Shown one piece after another: positions 33,354 to 40,088 of a stretch of DNA of 40,088 nucleotides. The position numbers and the translations under genes were made by a program. Every line of letters begins with the position of its first letter. The first letter of the stretch is position 1. The stretch lies in assembly GCA_030066195.1 (NCBI GenBank), contig JASJCB010000057.1, positions 1-40,088 of the forward strand, written 5' to 3'. Under the pieces are notes generated by a model. It worked only from the letters and a program-made list of their open reading frames with translations. It was not told the origin of the DNA and searched no databases. The DNA comes from Acidobacteriota bacterium. Its GTDB lineage: Bacteria; Acidobacteriota; Holophagae; Acanthopleuribacterales; Acanthopleuribacteraceae.

Positions 33354-34478
33354 ATGCGCGCCGTCATCGAGGGCTTACGGCCCCGACTTATGCAAATCTT
33401 CGAGCATCTGCACGCCAATCCCGAGTTGTCCTGGGAGGAATTCGCCACCCGGGATTTCCTACTGCCCATCCTGCGGGAACACAACTGCCGCATTCAAACC
33501 TTCGACAAACATCCGGGCATCATCGCCGATTTCGGCGAGGGGGCCCCCAAGGTGGCGGTGCGCGGCGATATGGACGCCCTATGGCAAGAGGTCGACGGGA
33601 CATTCCGGGCCAATCATTCCTGCGGTCACGATGCACACATGACCCTGGCCTTGGGCGCCATGATGGTGCTGCACGTCCTGGATGAGAAACCGTCCGGAGC
33701 CGTGCGTTTCATCTTTCAACCCGCCGAGGAGAAAGCCGCCGGGGCGTTGAAGATGGTGGAAGAAGGCGCGGTCGACGGCATCACCCATCTCTACGGCGTG
33801 CACCTGCGGCCCGTGGAGGACATTCCCAACCACACGGCCGGGCCCGCCATCCTACACGGCAGCACCACCTCCTACCTGGGCAAGATTCACGGCGAAGACG
33901 CCCACGCGGCCCGGCCGCACCTGACCGCCGGCGCCATCCAAGTAGGCGCGCATATGGTCAACCTGCTCAACGGCATCCACCTGAACCCCATGGTGCCGTT
34001 TTCCGTGAAGATGACCCGGTTCATCGCGGGCGGCAAAAGCGGCAACATCATTCCCGGTTCGGCCGAATACTGCGTCGATCTGCGCGCCCAGACCAACGCG
34101 GCCATGCGGGACCTCATGGCGAAAACCAAAAAGGTCATCGAGACGGCAGCGGCCTATCACGGCGTGAAGATAGACATGGAGCAAGGCGGCATCACGGCGG
34201 CGGCAGAAGTACACCCGGAGGCGCAAGCCTTGATGGCCGAGGCCATTCACGACAGCATCGGCGAAGAAGGTTACCGCCCGCCCGTGGTCACCAGCGGCGG
34301 GGACGATTTCCACTTCTACACTATCGAACGGCCCGAACTGAAAGCCACCATGCTGGCCCTGGGCTGCGACCTGCGACCGGGACTCCACCACCCGCACATG
34401 ACCTTCGACCGCGAGAACCTGTTCACCGGTACCGAGATTATGACCCGGGCGGTTTTGCATACGCTGAGACGAGCTTAA
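33354..34478 (+). CDS. M20D-family amidohydrolase (N-acyl-amino acid deacylase)
   Basis: 374 residues from the ATG at 33354; AAGGAG lies 6 bases upstream, while the GTG at 33348 would touch it. Metal-binding and catalytic segments: HANPELSWEEFATRDFL, AVRGDMDALW, SCGHDAHMTLALGA, FIFQPAEEKAAGALKMVEEG (catalytic Glu pair) and the C-terminal HHPHMTF metal ligand; the family's lid domain begins near residue 180. Members remove acyl groups from N-acyl-amino acids (hippurate, N-acetyl, N-succinyl). As third gene of the operon it would release the L-amino acid. Gaps within the operon are 15 and 23 bases. Confidence 0.87.
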   Translation: MRAVIEGLRPRLMQIFEHLHANPELSWEEFATRDFLLPILREHNCRIQTFDKHPGIIADFGEGAPKVAVRGDMDALWQEVDGTFRANHSCGHDAHMTLALGAMMVLHVLDEKPSGAVRFIFQPAEEKAAGALKMVEEGAVDGITHLYGVHLRPVEDIPNHTAGPAILHGSTTSYLGKIHGEDAHAARPHLTAGAIQVGAHMVNLLNGIHLNPMVPFSVKMTRFIAGGKSGNIIPGSAEYCVDLRAQTNAAMRDLMAKTKKVIETAAAYHGVKIDMEQGGITAAAEVHPEAQALMAEAIHDSIGEEGYRPPVVTSGGDDFHFYTIERPELKATMLALGCDLRPGLHHPHMTFDRENLFTGTEIMTRAVLHTLRRA

Positions 34479-34533
34479 CCCTGCGTATGCTGTGAATGAA
34501 TACATCTACAGGCGGGCCCGGCTGAATAATGGG

Positions 34534-34562
34534 TTGGAAGCCGGGAAGGCTCAATGTATACT
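34534..34562 (+). promoter_or_regulatory. Sigma-70-type promoter of the second Cys-rich peptide/propeller pair
   Basis: TTGGAA at 34534-34539 and TATACT at 34557-34562 are spaced 17 bases. It lies about 36 bases before the peptide's ATG, as at the first locus (1188-1215). Confidence 0.6.
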
Positions 34563-34598
34563 GTTATTGTATTCAAGCCACATCATTAGGAGGATTCA

Positions 34599-34907
34599 AT
34601 GCGCAGAGTTCTCATGATCGTACTTCTGCTCCCCTTATTGGCCACTGATCCATCTTGGCCGCCGCCGGACTCGTCTTATAACCCCGGTAGCGACTTCCCC
34701 GATGAGCTGGGCGAGGGAGGAGCCACATGCGGCCGCAGCATTACCTGTCTGGACGGGGCTACGGTCAGTTGCGCCAACGGCCCTTCCGGTGAATGTAGTT
34801 ACCAAATCGATAAATGCAATTACAAAAGAGAGCACCACAAAGGATGGGTTCAATGCGGCAAAGATGCAGACAAAGAATATTGCAACCGATACCAGTGCCC
34901 TCCCTAA
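34599..34907 (+). CDS. Small secreted eight-cysteine protein
   Basis: 102 residues; AGGAGG lies 5-6 bases before the ATG. Signal peptide MRRVLMIVLLLPLLA. The mature part has a Pro/Ser/Asp-rich stretch and eight cysteines at 44, 50, 58, 66, 73, 86, 95 and 100, likely disulfide-bonded outside the cytoplasm. I do not recognise the family. It differs from the 1259-1501 peptide in spacing (no CX3C pairs) but shares size class, export, the number of mature cysteines, its own clear promoter and a propeller gene directly downstream. Its stop is overlapped by the propeller start. Confidence 0.75.
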   Translation: MRRVLMIVLLLPLLATDPSWPPPDSSYNPGSDFPDELGEGGATCGRSITCLDGATVSCANGPSGECSYQIDKCNYKREHHKGWVQCGKDADKEYCNRYQCPP

Positions 34908-35950
34908 AACTCCTTCTACTTCTGATGCCGGCCGTTGTTCATTTTAGTTGCGGCTCCCAAAACAGAGAACAAACCGGCGTATTACCATCCCCTGTCGAAC
35001 TCCTTCCCTATTCTGCCTTTGCACTGGACTTTCCTCAAAGCGAATTCGTACAGGCCAAGGGCTTGTGCATGGATGAGAACGCCATTTTCATCAGTGAGCA
35101 AGAGGGAAACTGGATCAAGCAATATGACCATGCAGGTAAACAAGTTGACGTGTTCGGCGGTACCGGAGGCGGCCCCGGTGAATTTGACAGTTTGACCCAC
35201 CTCCAGGAACGCGATGGATTGTTGTTTGCCCTGGATTATTCTCACTATATCAATGTCTTCGATGATCAAAAAGCATTTGTGGACAAAGTCTTTCTTTCAT
35301 CCACCGTTGTCGAAACCCGCTTTGCCGTCGATGAAGCGATGAATATCTATATTGCAACACCCATTTCAACGTACCCAATATCCGTATACGACCTGAACGG
35401 TTCCTTTAAGCGCGGGTTTGGAGCCCGGCTTGGAGATCGGCCTGAAGAAGTTCAGCGACTTAACGATAACGCCCGCTTCTTGTTCCTGAATAAAGCCGGT
35501 AATTTAGTTTCGATCAGTCGATCGAAGGCGCATGTAGAGATCTACTCACGCGAGGGAGAACTCCTACACGAGCGCCAATTGCAATATACTCGGAGGTTCC
35601 GACCCTTTTTCAACAAAGTCGAGGATTTTTACAGTCAGAACCCCCAAAAATGGTCGAGGTCGACCTTTCAAGCGGTTGTAGATGCTGTATTGATCGATGA
35701 TAAATTACTGGTCCTGCATGTAGGCGAAACACTGAATCCCGACTGGGATGCCCTGATGATCATCGATGTGGCCGGTGATCATATCGGCGAGCCCAAAGAC
35801 TATGTCCTCAAGGGAAAAGACGGAGGAAAGATTACCAGTCGATTGATGACCGGTATGGATGACCTGTTGTTGATTTACGATTCAAGGCTGAATTGGATCT
35901 TCCGCTTCCGCCTGCCGCCTTCATTGTTCAAGGGGAAAACCACGGAGTAG
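34895..35950 (+). CDS. 6-bladed beta-propeller lipoprotein
   Basis: 351 residues from the GTG at 34895, chosen because it gives a lipoprotein signal (VPSLKLLLLLMPAVVHFSC, lipobox HFSC with Cys19) and overlaps the peptide stop by 13 bases. The ATG at 34814 would read across the peptide gene and lacks a signal. Blade motifs: FISEQEGNWIKQYDHAGKQ, VFGGTGGGPGEF, VYDLNGSFKRGFGA and LLIYDSRLNWIFRFRLP. The GxGGGPGEF turn matches the 1536-2606 paralogue. Probably anchored in the inner or outer membrane and acting as a binding scaffold; no catalytic residues seen. Start codon tentative. Confidence 0.72.
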   Translation: MPSLKLLLLLMPAVVHFSCGSQNREQTGVLPSPVELLPYSAFALDFPQSEFVQAKGLCMDENAIFISEQEGNWIKQYDHAGKQVDVFGGTGGGPGEFDSLTHLQERDGLLFALDYSHYINVFDDQKAFVDKVFLSSTVVETRFAVDEAMNIYIATPISTYPISVYDLNGSFKRGFGARLGDRPEEVQRLNDNARFLFLNKAGNLVSISRSKAHVEIYSREGELLHERQLQYTRRFRPFFNKVEDFYSQNPQKWSRSTFQAVVDAVLIDDKLLVLHVGETLNPDWDALMIIDVAGDHIGEPKDYVLKGKDGGKITSRLMTGMDDLLLIYDSRLNWIFRFRLPPSLFKGKTTE

Positions 35951-35957
35951 CGTGGTT
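35936..35957 (-). terminator. Terminator between converging propeller and porin genes
   Basis: AACCACG at 35938-35944 and CGTGGTT at 35951-35957 form a perfect 7-bp stem with a 6-nt loop that includes the propeller stop codon. Read on the minus strand it is followed by TTTTCC, so it can end the porin transcript; on the plus strand there is no T-run. Confidence 0.5.
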
Positions 35958-35966
35958 CCGATCCGA

Positions 35967-36968
35967 TTACAACCTGGCGTTGATGTCGAGGCGGTAGCGG
36001 ACATCGGTCCCGCCCTCTCCGATGATGGGTTCCGCGGTCAGTACCCACAGGTGAGCGCTGATGGTCTTCCACAGCGGATGGGTAACGCCGGCGATGATTC
36101 CCTCGAAGTTTTTATTCGCAGTGTTGTCGTCCTGAGCCAGGTAATCGTAGACGGCCTCGTCCTCTATCTTCTGGTACTGCAGGTAGGCCCTGTCCAAAAA
36201 ACCTTTGGTTTTGACTTCCACACCCAATACCACGCCGGTGTCTTCATCGGTTACGGCATTGGTATTGTGGATGTATTGAAGCGCCGCCCTGCCTTTGGTC
36301 CGCCCCAGGTTGAAGCCCAGCGACACCTGGGCCTCGAACAGGTTGATCTTGTCTTCCAGGATCTCTTCCACATCGTCCAAGCTGTAATAGGCAAGCGCCC
36401 AGGTTGTGGGAAGTTTTCCGGAACTTTGCCCGCCGACCTGACCCGCAAACTCGCTCAGGTCGCTGTCGTCGGAACGCTCGTCCAGCACGTAATAGCCGGC
36501 TGCCGCGTAGAAGTAATCGCCCTTGTAGCTGAGCGCCATGCCTTCCGGCTGTATATCCGCGTCCCATAAGATTTCGGGATAGACGCCGAGCGCCTTGAAC
36601 GGGTGGGCGAACTTGCCGAACATGGCCTTTACCGGGCCCGTGCTGTACTGAATAAAGGCGCGGTCCAAACTGATTTCGAAATCGCCGAAACCGTCATCAA
36701 GGGTCTGGTGGGTAGAGAGGTGATCATCCGGGTTTCCGGTCACCACGCGAGTACCCACCAACCAGGACTCGTTGAGCGTCCAGGTCGCTTTGATGCGAAA
36801 GCGAATGCGATAGCGTTGGCGGTCCTTGCGGGCGTCGTAATCCGTGGTTTCCGCCCGCGCCCTGAAATCACCGCTTAAATTGAGGTTCTCCAACCACTTT
36901 GGGGAATCACCCGCAACCGCGCCGTTCATGAAAAACACCAGCACCAGATACCAAATCGCATACTTCAT
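35967..36968 (-). CDS. Outer-membrane putative porin (Porin_5-like)
   Basis: 333 residues from the ATG at 36968 (GAGG 5-6 bases upstream), with signal peptide MKYAIWYLVLVFFMNGAVAG. Beta-barrel strands follow: LSGDFRARAETTDYDARKDRQ, YRIRFRIKATWTLNESW and VTGNPDDHLSTHQTLDDGFG, then FGKFAHPF and LWDADIQPEGMALSY. The R-x-R-x-R-x strand with TGNPDD-STNQTL-like segment and ILWDADIQPEG is the hallmark of the 'putative porin' family. Ends in RYRLDINARL. It differs from the 1-1084 barrel but, like it, neighbours a Cys-rich peptide plus propeller pair. Solute unknown. Confidence 0.85.
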   Translation of the reverse strand: MKYAIWYLVLVFFMNGAVAGDSPKWLENLNLSGDFRARAETTDYDARKDRQRYRIRFRIKATWTLNESWLVGTRVVTGNPDDHLSTHQTLDDGFGDFEISLDRAFIQYSTGPVKAMFGKFAHPFKALGVYPEILWDADIQPEGMALSYKGDYFYAAAGYYVLDERSDDSDLSEFAGQVGGQSSGKLPTTWALAYYSLDDVEEILEDKINLFEAQVSLGFNLGRTKGRAALQYIHNTNAVTDEDTGVVLGVEVKTKGFLDRAYLQYQKIEDEAVYDYLAQDDNTANKNFEGIIAGVTHPLWKTISAHLWVLTAEPIIGEGGTDVRYRLDINARL

Positions 36969-37078
36969 CACGTCCTCACCGATTGTCATTGTTTTCTCGG
37001 CAAAATGGAGAAAAGAAAACCCGGTGACAAGATAGCAATGTGTGTGCCGGTTTTTAAGAGCCGTCGGGCAGAGCAGGT

Positions 37079-37786
37079 TTAAGCGGTAATTTTCTGTCTT
37101 TGTAGTGTGGGCCGGTTTTCCATGGCATCCACAAGCGCCTGAATCCGGTCGGATTCAAGGGTCCGGACACCGGGCTCGCCGCGTTTGGCCAGAGCGGCCA
37201 TGGCAGCGGCAACAACGCGAGCTTGGATGGGTTTGTACTTGCGAAAGGGCCCGAAGTAGACGAAGAAAAACGCGAGCATGATGGGTTTGCCGATGGTTTC
37301 GCCGAGGCGGGGTTTGGGCCGTTTCCCCAGAAACAGCGAGGGCCGTAGAATGTTCAGGCTCTCGAAGGGCAATTGAGATACGCGATCTTCCATCTCTGCC
37401 TTGAGTCGGCAATACCACAGCGGCGCATAGCGGCCCGCGCCGGAGGTGGAGATGAGAACGGCTCTGGAGATGCCGTTTCGGGAGGCCGCCCGAAAAATGT
37501 TTACGATCAGGTCCAGGTCTACGGCCTTGAAGGCGGCTCTGCTGCCCGCGTCGCGCCGGGTGGTGCCCAAGCTGCAAAACAGGTGACCCCCTGTTAGGAG
37601 AGAAGCCACCCGCGGCAGGTCGTCGAAATCGACCACGTGTTCTTCCAGCTTGGGGTGGGTGCGGCCCAGAGGGCGCCGCACCAGAATGACCACCTTACGA
37701 TAGTAGGAGTCGGACAGCAGGTTGTTCAGGCAATGCCCGCCGATCAGTCCGCCGGCACCTACCAGAATTGCGGTTTGTTGTATCAT
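37079..37786 (-). CDS. NAD(P)-binding oxidoreductase, HTATIP2/TIP30-like short SDR
   Basis: 235 residues. NAD(P)-binding Rossmann motif AILVGAGGLIGGHCLNNLL (GxGGxxG), CSLGTTRRDAGSRAAFKAVD and LISTSGAGRYAPLWYCRLKAEMED (Ser plus Y-x-x-x-K-like LKAE) place it in the atypical SDR group that includes TIP30 and bacterial nucleoside-diphosphate-sugar epimerase homologues. Substrate unknown. It lies 75 bases downstream of the CarH-like regulator on the same strand, so both are probably co-transcribed and controlled together. Confidence 0.8.
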   Translation of the reverse strand: MIQQTAILVGAGGLIGGHCLNNLLSDSYYRKVVILVRRPLGRTHPKLEEHVVDFDDLPRVASLLTGGHLFCSLGTTRRDAGSRAAFKAVDLDLIVNIFRAASRNGISRAVLISTSGAGRYAPLWYCRLKAEMEDRVSQLPFESLNILRPSLFLGKRPKPRLGETIGKPIMLAFFFVYFGPFRKYKPIQARVVAAAMAALAKRGEPGVRTLESDRIQALVDAMENRPTLQRQKITA

Positions 37787-37861
37787 TGCTTCCTCATTAC
37801 CCAGGTGACCACCGGTACGATACAGAGGAATACGTTTACCGATTAGGGTGGTTTCAAACGG

Positions 37862-38779
37862 TCAATAGACAGCACCGTATTTGCGGGAGTATTCCTGGAA
37901 CTGTTCGAGGGTATCGAAGATATGGGTTTCCCTTGACTCGAGAAACTGGCGGAGTTCAGTATGCAAGTACCCGCCGACGATCAACTCACAACGGGAGGGA
38001 AAGTCTTCGAGCATGGTGCGGAAGTAATCGCGGAGAAATTCCTTGCGTTCGTCGTTGACGGTTACGCCGAGCACCAGCGCCGAGACGCGGGTTTTACGCA
38101 CGGCCTCGACCACTTCCTGGGCCGGAAGGTCGGTGCCCAGGTAAAGGACGCCCAGACCCCCGGATGCGGCCAGCATGGCGCTGGACAAGATCCCGAATTC
38201 GTGGCGTTCACCGGTGGGGGTGGCGAACATCAGTTTTCGTGGTGTTTCTTCGCGGCGGTACAGCCTCATCAAGGTTCCCAACAGGTTGCGGATCATAGCG
38301 GACGCCGCGTGCTCCTGGGCGATGGTCAGATTGCCCACATGCCAGGCATCGCCGACCTTACCCATCAGGGGGACGACAACTTCCAGAATGAGTTCCTGGG
38401 GCGAAAGGAAAGAGGCCAGTTTGCTGAGAGTGTGTTCTGCCTGCAACACTTCATAGTTTTGGATGAGAGTGAAGACGGCTTGAATTTCCTGTTCCCGAGG
38501 GGATTTGGTCTTGGCCTCCGGGGCAAGGTCGCCCTTGCGAATAGGCAGGCTTTCCAGGTTTTCGTTGGATAGTTTTGCGATCTGGCCGATGCTGTGCCCG
38601 TGATCTACCGCGCGTTTCAATAGGCGCAGCCGAGCCAGGTCGGCTTCCGAGAAGAGACGACCGCCTTTGACCCGTTGGGGAACCACCGCTCCGTAGCGGC
38701 GCTCCCATGCGCGAATGTTGTCCGCGGAGACTCCGGTCAGTCTGGATACGGCCCTGATTGGGTACAAACCTTTGTTCAT
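37862..38779 (-). CDS. MerR-family regulator with B12-binding domain (CarH/LitR-like photoreceptor)
   Basis: 305 residues. MerR helix-turn-helix at the N-terminus (YPIRAVSRLTGVSADNIRAWERRYG, wing VKGGRLFSEADLARL). The helical cap domain (~95-175) has Trp146-x9-Glu156-His157 (AWHVGNLTIAQEH), the W-x9-EH motif that packs over adenosylcobalamin in Thermus CarH. The Rossmann domain carries Glu191-x-His193-x-x-Gly196 (GERHEFG), His193 being the expected lower cobalt ligand; spacing to Trp146 matches CarH within one residue. CarH-type proteins bind DNA as tetramers in the dark and release it on light or B12 photolysis, controlling carotenoid or photolyase genes. No such genes follow here, only a TIP30-like oxidoreductase. 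Ribosome site GGAGG lies 9 bases upstream. Confidence 0.9.
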   Translation of the reverse strand: MNKGLYPIRAVSRLTGVSADNIRAWERRYGAVVPQRVKGGRLFSEADLARLRLLKRAVDHGHSIGQIAKLSNENLESLPIRKGDLAPEAKTKSPREQEIQAVFTLIQNYEVLQAEHTLSKLASFLSPQELILEVVVPLMGKVGDAWHVGNLTIAQEHAASAMIRNLLGTLMRLYRREETPRKLMFATPTGERHEFGILSSAMLAASGGLGVLYLGTDLPAQEVVEAVRKTRVSALVLGVTVNDERKEFLRDYFRTMLEDFPSRCELIVGGYLHTELRQFLESRETHIFDTLEQFQEYSRKYGAVY

Positions 38780-38795
38780 CGTTTCATGCCTCCGC

Positions 38796-38812
38796 GTGGT
38801 CCACGGTCCACC
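38796..38812. promoter_or_regulatory. Candidate autoregulatory operator (GGTCCAC direct repeat)
   Basis: GTGGTCCACGGTCCACC contains GGTCCAC twice, 7 bases apart, with GTGG/CCAC arms. It lies between the -10 and the start codon of the CarH-like gene, where binding would block transcription. CarH-type operators are usually direct repeats about 11 bases apart, so this assignment is tentative. Confidence 0.35.
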
Positions 38813-38823
38813 TTTTGTCTAGC

Positions 38824-38829
38824 ATTATA
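38824..38829 (-). promoter_or_regulatory. -10 element of the CarH-like gene
   Basis: A perfect TATAAT on the minus strand at 38829-38824, about 45 bases before the ATG. No good -35 is seen at 16-18 bases (TTGTTA occurs at a short 13-base spacing), which is compatible with activation or a weak promoter. Confidence 0.5.
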
Positions 38830-38894
38830 ACGTACTTTTCCTTAACAAAACAGCGAAACTAGGAAAGAATGACAAAATATATAGGTACGGGAGC

Positions 38895-39653
38895 CTAAAT
38901 GTAGCGGTTTGCCCAGGCCGCCAGGACGGCCGCCACGTACTCGGAATCTGCCTTGTTGGTGAGCAAATGATCGGCGCCGTCCAACGAGATAAAACTCTTC
39001 GGGTGCTTGGCAAAGCTATAGATACGTCCTGCCTCGTCAATAGAAACGGTGTCGTCCTGGGGTGAGTGGAAGATGGCCAAAGCGCGTTCCAAGCGAGCGA
39101 TTCTGGTCTCTTGTTTATGCTCTGACAAATCTTGGACAAACTGGTTTTTTATCGTAAATTTTCTTCCGGCCAGGTTCACTTCGGCCTGACCTTCGCTCAT
39201 AATTTCGGGTTCGGCATGGGCAAACAGATGGCGGACATGCTGAGGTGTGGAGGGCGCACCGATGGTTGCCACGGCCTTGCATTCGGGAACCCTGCCCGCG
39301 GCTGCCAGCACGGCGGCGCCGCCCAGGCTGTGACCCACCAATAGAGCCGGGGCGTGGTAGTGATCGCGCAGGTGATCGGCGGCGGCCAGCAGGTCGGCGA
39401 CGTTGGACGAGAAGTTGGTATTGGCAAAATCGCCGTCGCTGTTGCCCAGACCGGTGAAGTCGAAGCGCAGAACCGCCACATCTCGTTCGGCCAAACCCCG
39501 ACTGATGCGAGAAGCCGCGGCGACATCCTTGGAGCAGGTAAAACAGTGGGCGAACAGGGCATAGGCGCGCACCTGCTCGGGTAACTCCAGCAAACCGGAG
39601 AGGTTATCGCCGCCGGAGCCCTGAAATGTAATCCGCAATCGTTTCCGTGCCAT
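38895..39653 (-). CDS. Alpha/beta hydrolase (OsmC-associated subfamily)
   Basis: 252 residues. The nucleophile elbow is GHSLGGAAVL with the catalytic Ser; HCFTCSKDVAAA and FDFTGLGNSDGDFANTNFSS are typical of the alpha/beta hydrolases that are often fused to an OsmC domain. The Asp (HSPQDDTVSI) and His (GADHLLT) of the triad are present at the C-terminus. The OsmC domain itself is absent here. Predicted serine esterase or thioesterase; substrate unknown. Repeat array 3 lies upstream; no nearby gene suggests a pathway. Confidence 0.83.
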   Translation of the reverse strand: MARKRLRITFQGSGGDNLSGLLELPEQVRAYALFAHCFTCSKDVAAASRISRGLAERDVAVLRFDFTGLGNSDGDFANTNFSSNVADLLAAADHLRDHYHAPALLVGHSLGGAAVLAAAGRVPECKAVATIGAPSTPQHVRHLFAHAEPEIMSEGQAEVNLAGRKFTIKNQFVQDLSEHKQETRIARLERALAIFHSPQDDTVSIDEAGRIYSFAKHPKSFISLDGADHLLTNKADSEYVAAVLAAWANRYI

Positions 39654-39858
39654 GGTTGATCTCCTTATCCCGTCCCGCCTTCAAGGGTTTTGAAACGGCC
39701 CTAATCTTAACGCGAATCGGTCTGGTGTCCAAGAAAGCCGTTTCCGTTTACAGGGATCTCATTCTTTCCCCGTTTGCTACTAAAGAGGGTGACAGACGAT
39801 TCCGTATGAACACACTTTACCTTTTCTATGAACTGGAACCACTTATGCTGTGAATGGG

Positions 39859-40088
39859 TTATATCGCCCGGGGGGCATTTTTCCAGACCCAGAGAGGGAT
39901 TGCTGCCTTTGGAAAGAGAGCAAGTCCAATCCTTGTACGCTCTTTGACCGGTAAGGGCCGAACCCGACCCTCGGGAAAGGGGTTCCTTCCCGGGAAGACA
40001 ACCCCGCGAAAAGCCGAACCCGGCGCCGTTCCCGGGCACAGAGATTGTTGCTTGAAAAAACACAACATCATGCCCGGGAATCGGACCG
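39859..40088. repeat. 42-bp-period repeat array 3 (continues past the window end)
   Basis: It lies in the gene-free end 39654-40088. CCCGGG starts at 39989, 40031 and 40073, exactly 42 bases apart; ACCGGT at 39947 is a further 42 bases upstream, and a CCCGGG-like core is seen at 39867. The copy at 39989 reads CCTTCCCGGGAAGACA, identical in 13 bases to the core of array 1. Outside the core the units diverge strongly. It runs off the window. ORFs of up to 118 codons through here are artefacts of the repeats. Confidence 0.75.

Noticed and set aside
34484..34497. 13-base match TATGCTGTGAATG shared with 39843-39855
   Set aside because: A single 13-base match is expected by chance several times in 40 kb, and neither context suggests a shared element.

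Overview
The window looks like chromosomal DNA of a GC-rich, Gram-negative (outer-membrane-bearing) bacterium. It carries two outer-membrane beta-barrel porins, several lipoproteins, a periplasmic peptidoglycan amidase, a Wzy/PglC-type surface-glycan cluster and a giant sensor kinase with a periplasmic propeller. Secreted 6-bladed beta-propeller proteins and a V-type ATPase of the Bacteroidetes/spirochaete/chlamydia kind suggest Acidobacteriota (Holophagae/Acanthopleuribacter-like) or a relative. This is an inference from gene content only; there is no rRNA, tRNA, IS element or CRISPR array in the window.

Layout. 1-2606: 3' end of an alginate-export-type porin, then a small Cys-rich secreted peptide and a propeller protein. 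2625-8823: amidase lipoprotein, a 42-nt-period repeat array, a retropepsin-like protease, a propeller/Y_Y_Y sensor histidine kinase and an HNH protein. 8835-11642: a glucose/sorbosone dehydrogenase-like secreted protein and 2-amino-3-ketobutyrate CoA ligase (kbl). 11643-12470: a second 42-nt-period array. 12471-19890 (minus): V-ATPase operon E-DUF2764-A-B-D-I-K with four ATGA stop/start overlaps. 20130-22642: Rpn-like remnant and a sulfatase-like TPR lipoprotein. 22657-29768 (minus): glycan cluster (Wzy-like polymerase, WecB epimerase, GT4, PglC-like transferase, DegT aminotransferase) followed by an unrecognised protein with an HExxH motif. 29949-34478: PLP gamma-lyase family enzyme, divergent from a three-gene unit (COG3375 GNAT, N-acylamino-acid racemase, M20D deacylase). 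34599-36968: a second Cys-rich peptide + propeller pair, convergent with a second porin. 37079-39653 (minus): TIP30-like oxidoreductase, CarH/LitR-like B12-binding MerR regulator, alpha/beta hydrolase. 39654-end: a third 42-nt-period array.

How genes work together. The V-ATPase set is a complete bacterial-type operon, and its K subunit keeps an Na+-site-like residue set. The GNAT/racemase/deacylase set matches the known N-succinyl (or N-acyl) route for irreversible D- to L-amino acid conversion; the divergent gamma-lyase may act on its products. The most unusual things are the dispersed arrays with an exact 42-bp period, the twice-occurring pair of an eight-cysteine secreted peptide and a beta-propeller protein beside a porin, and the HExxH/zinc-finger-like protein next to the glycan genes.
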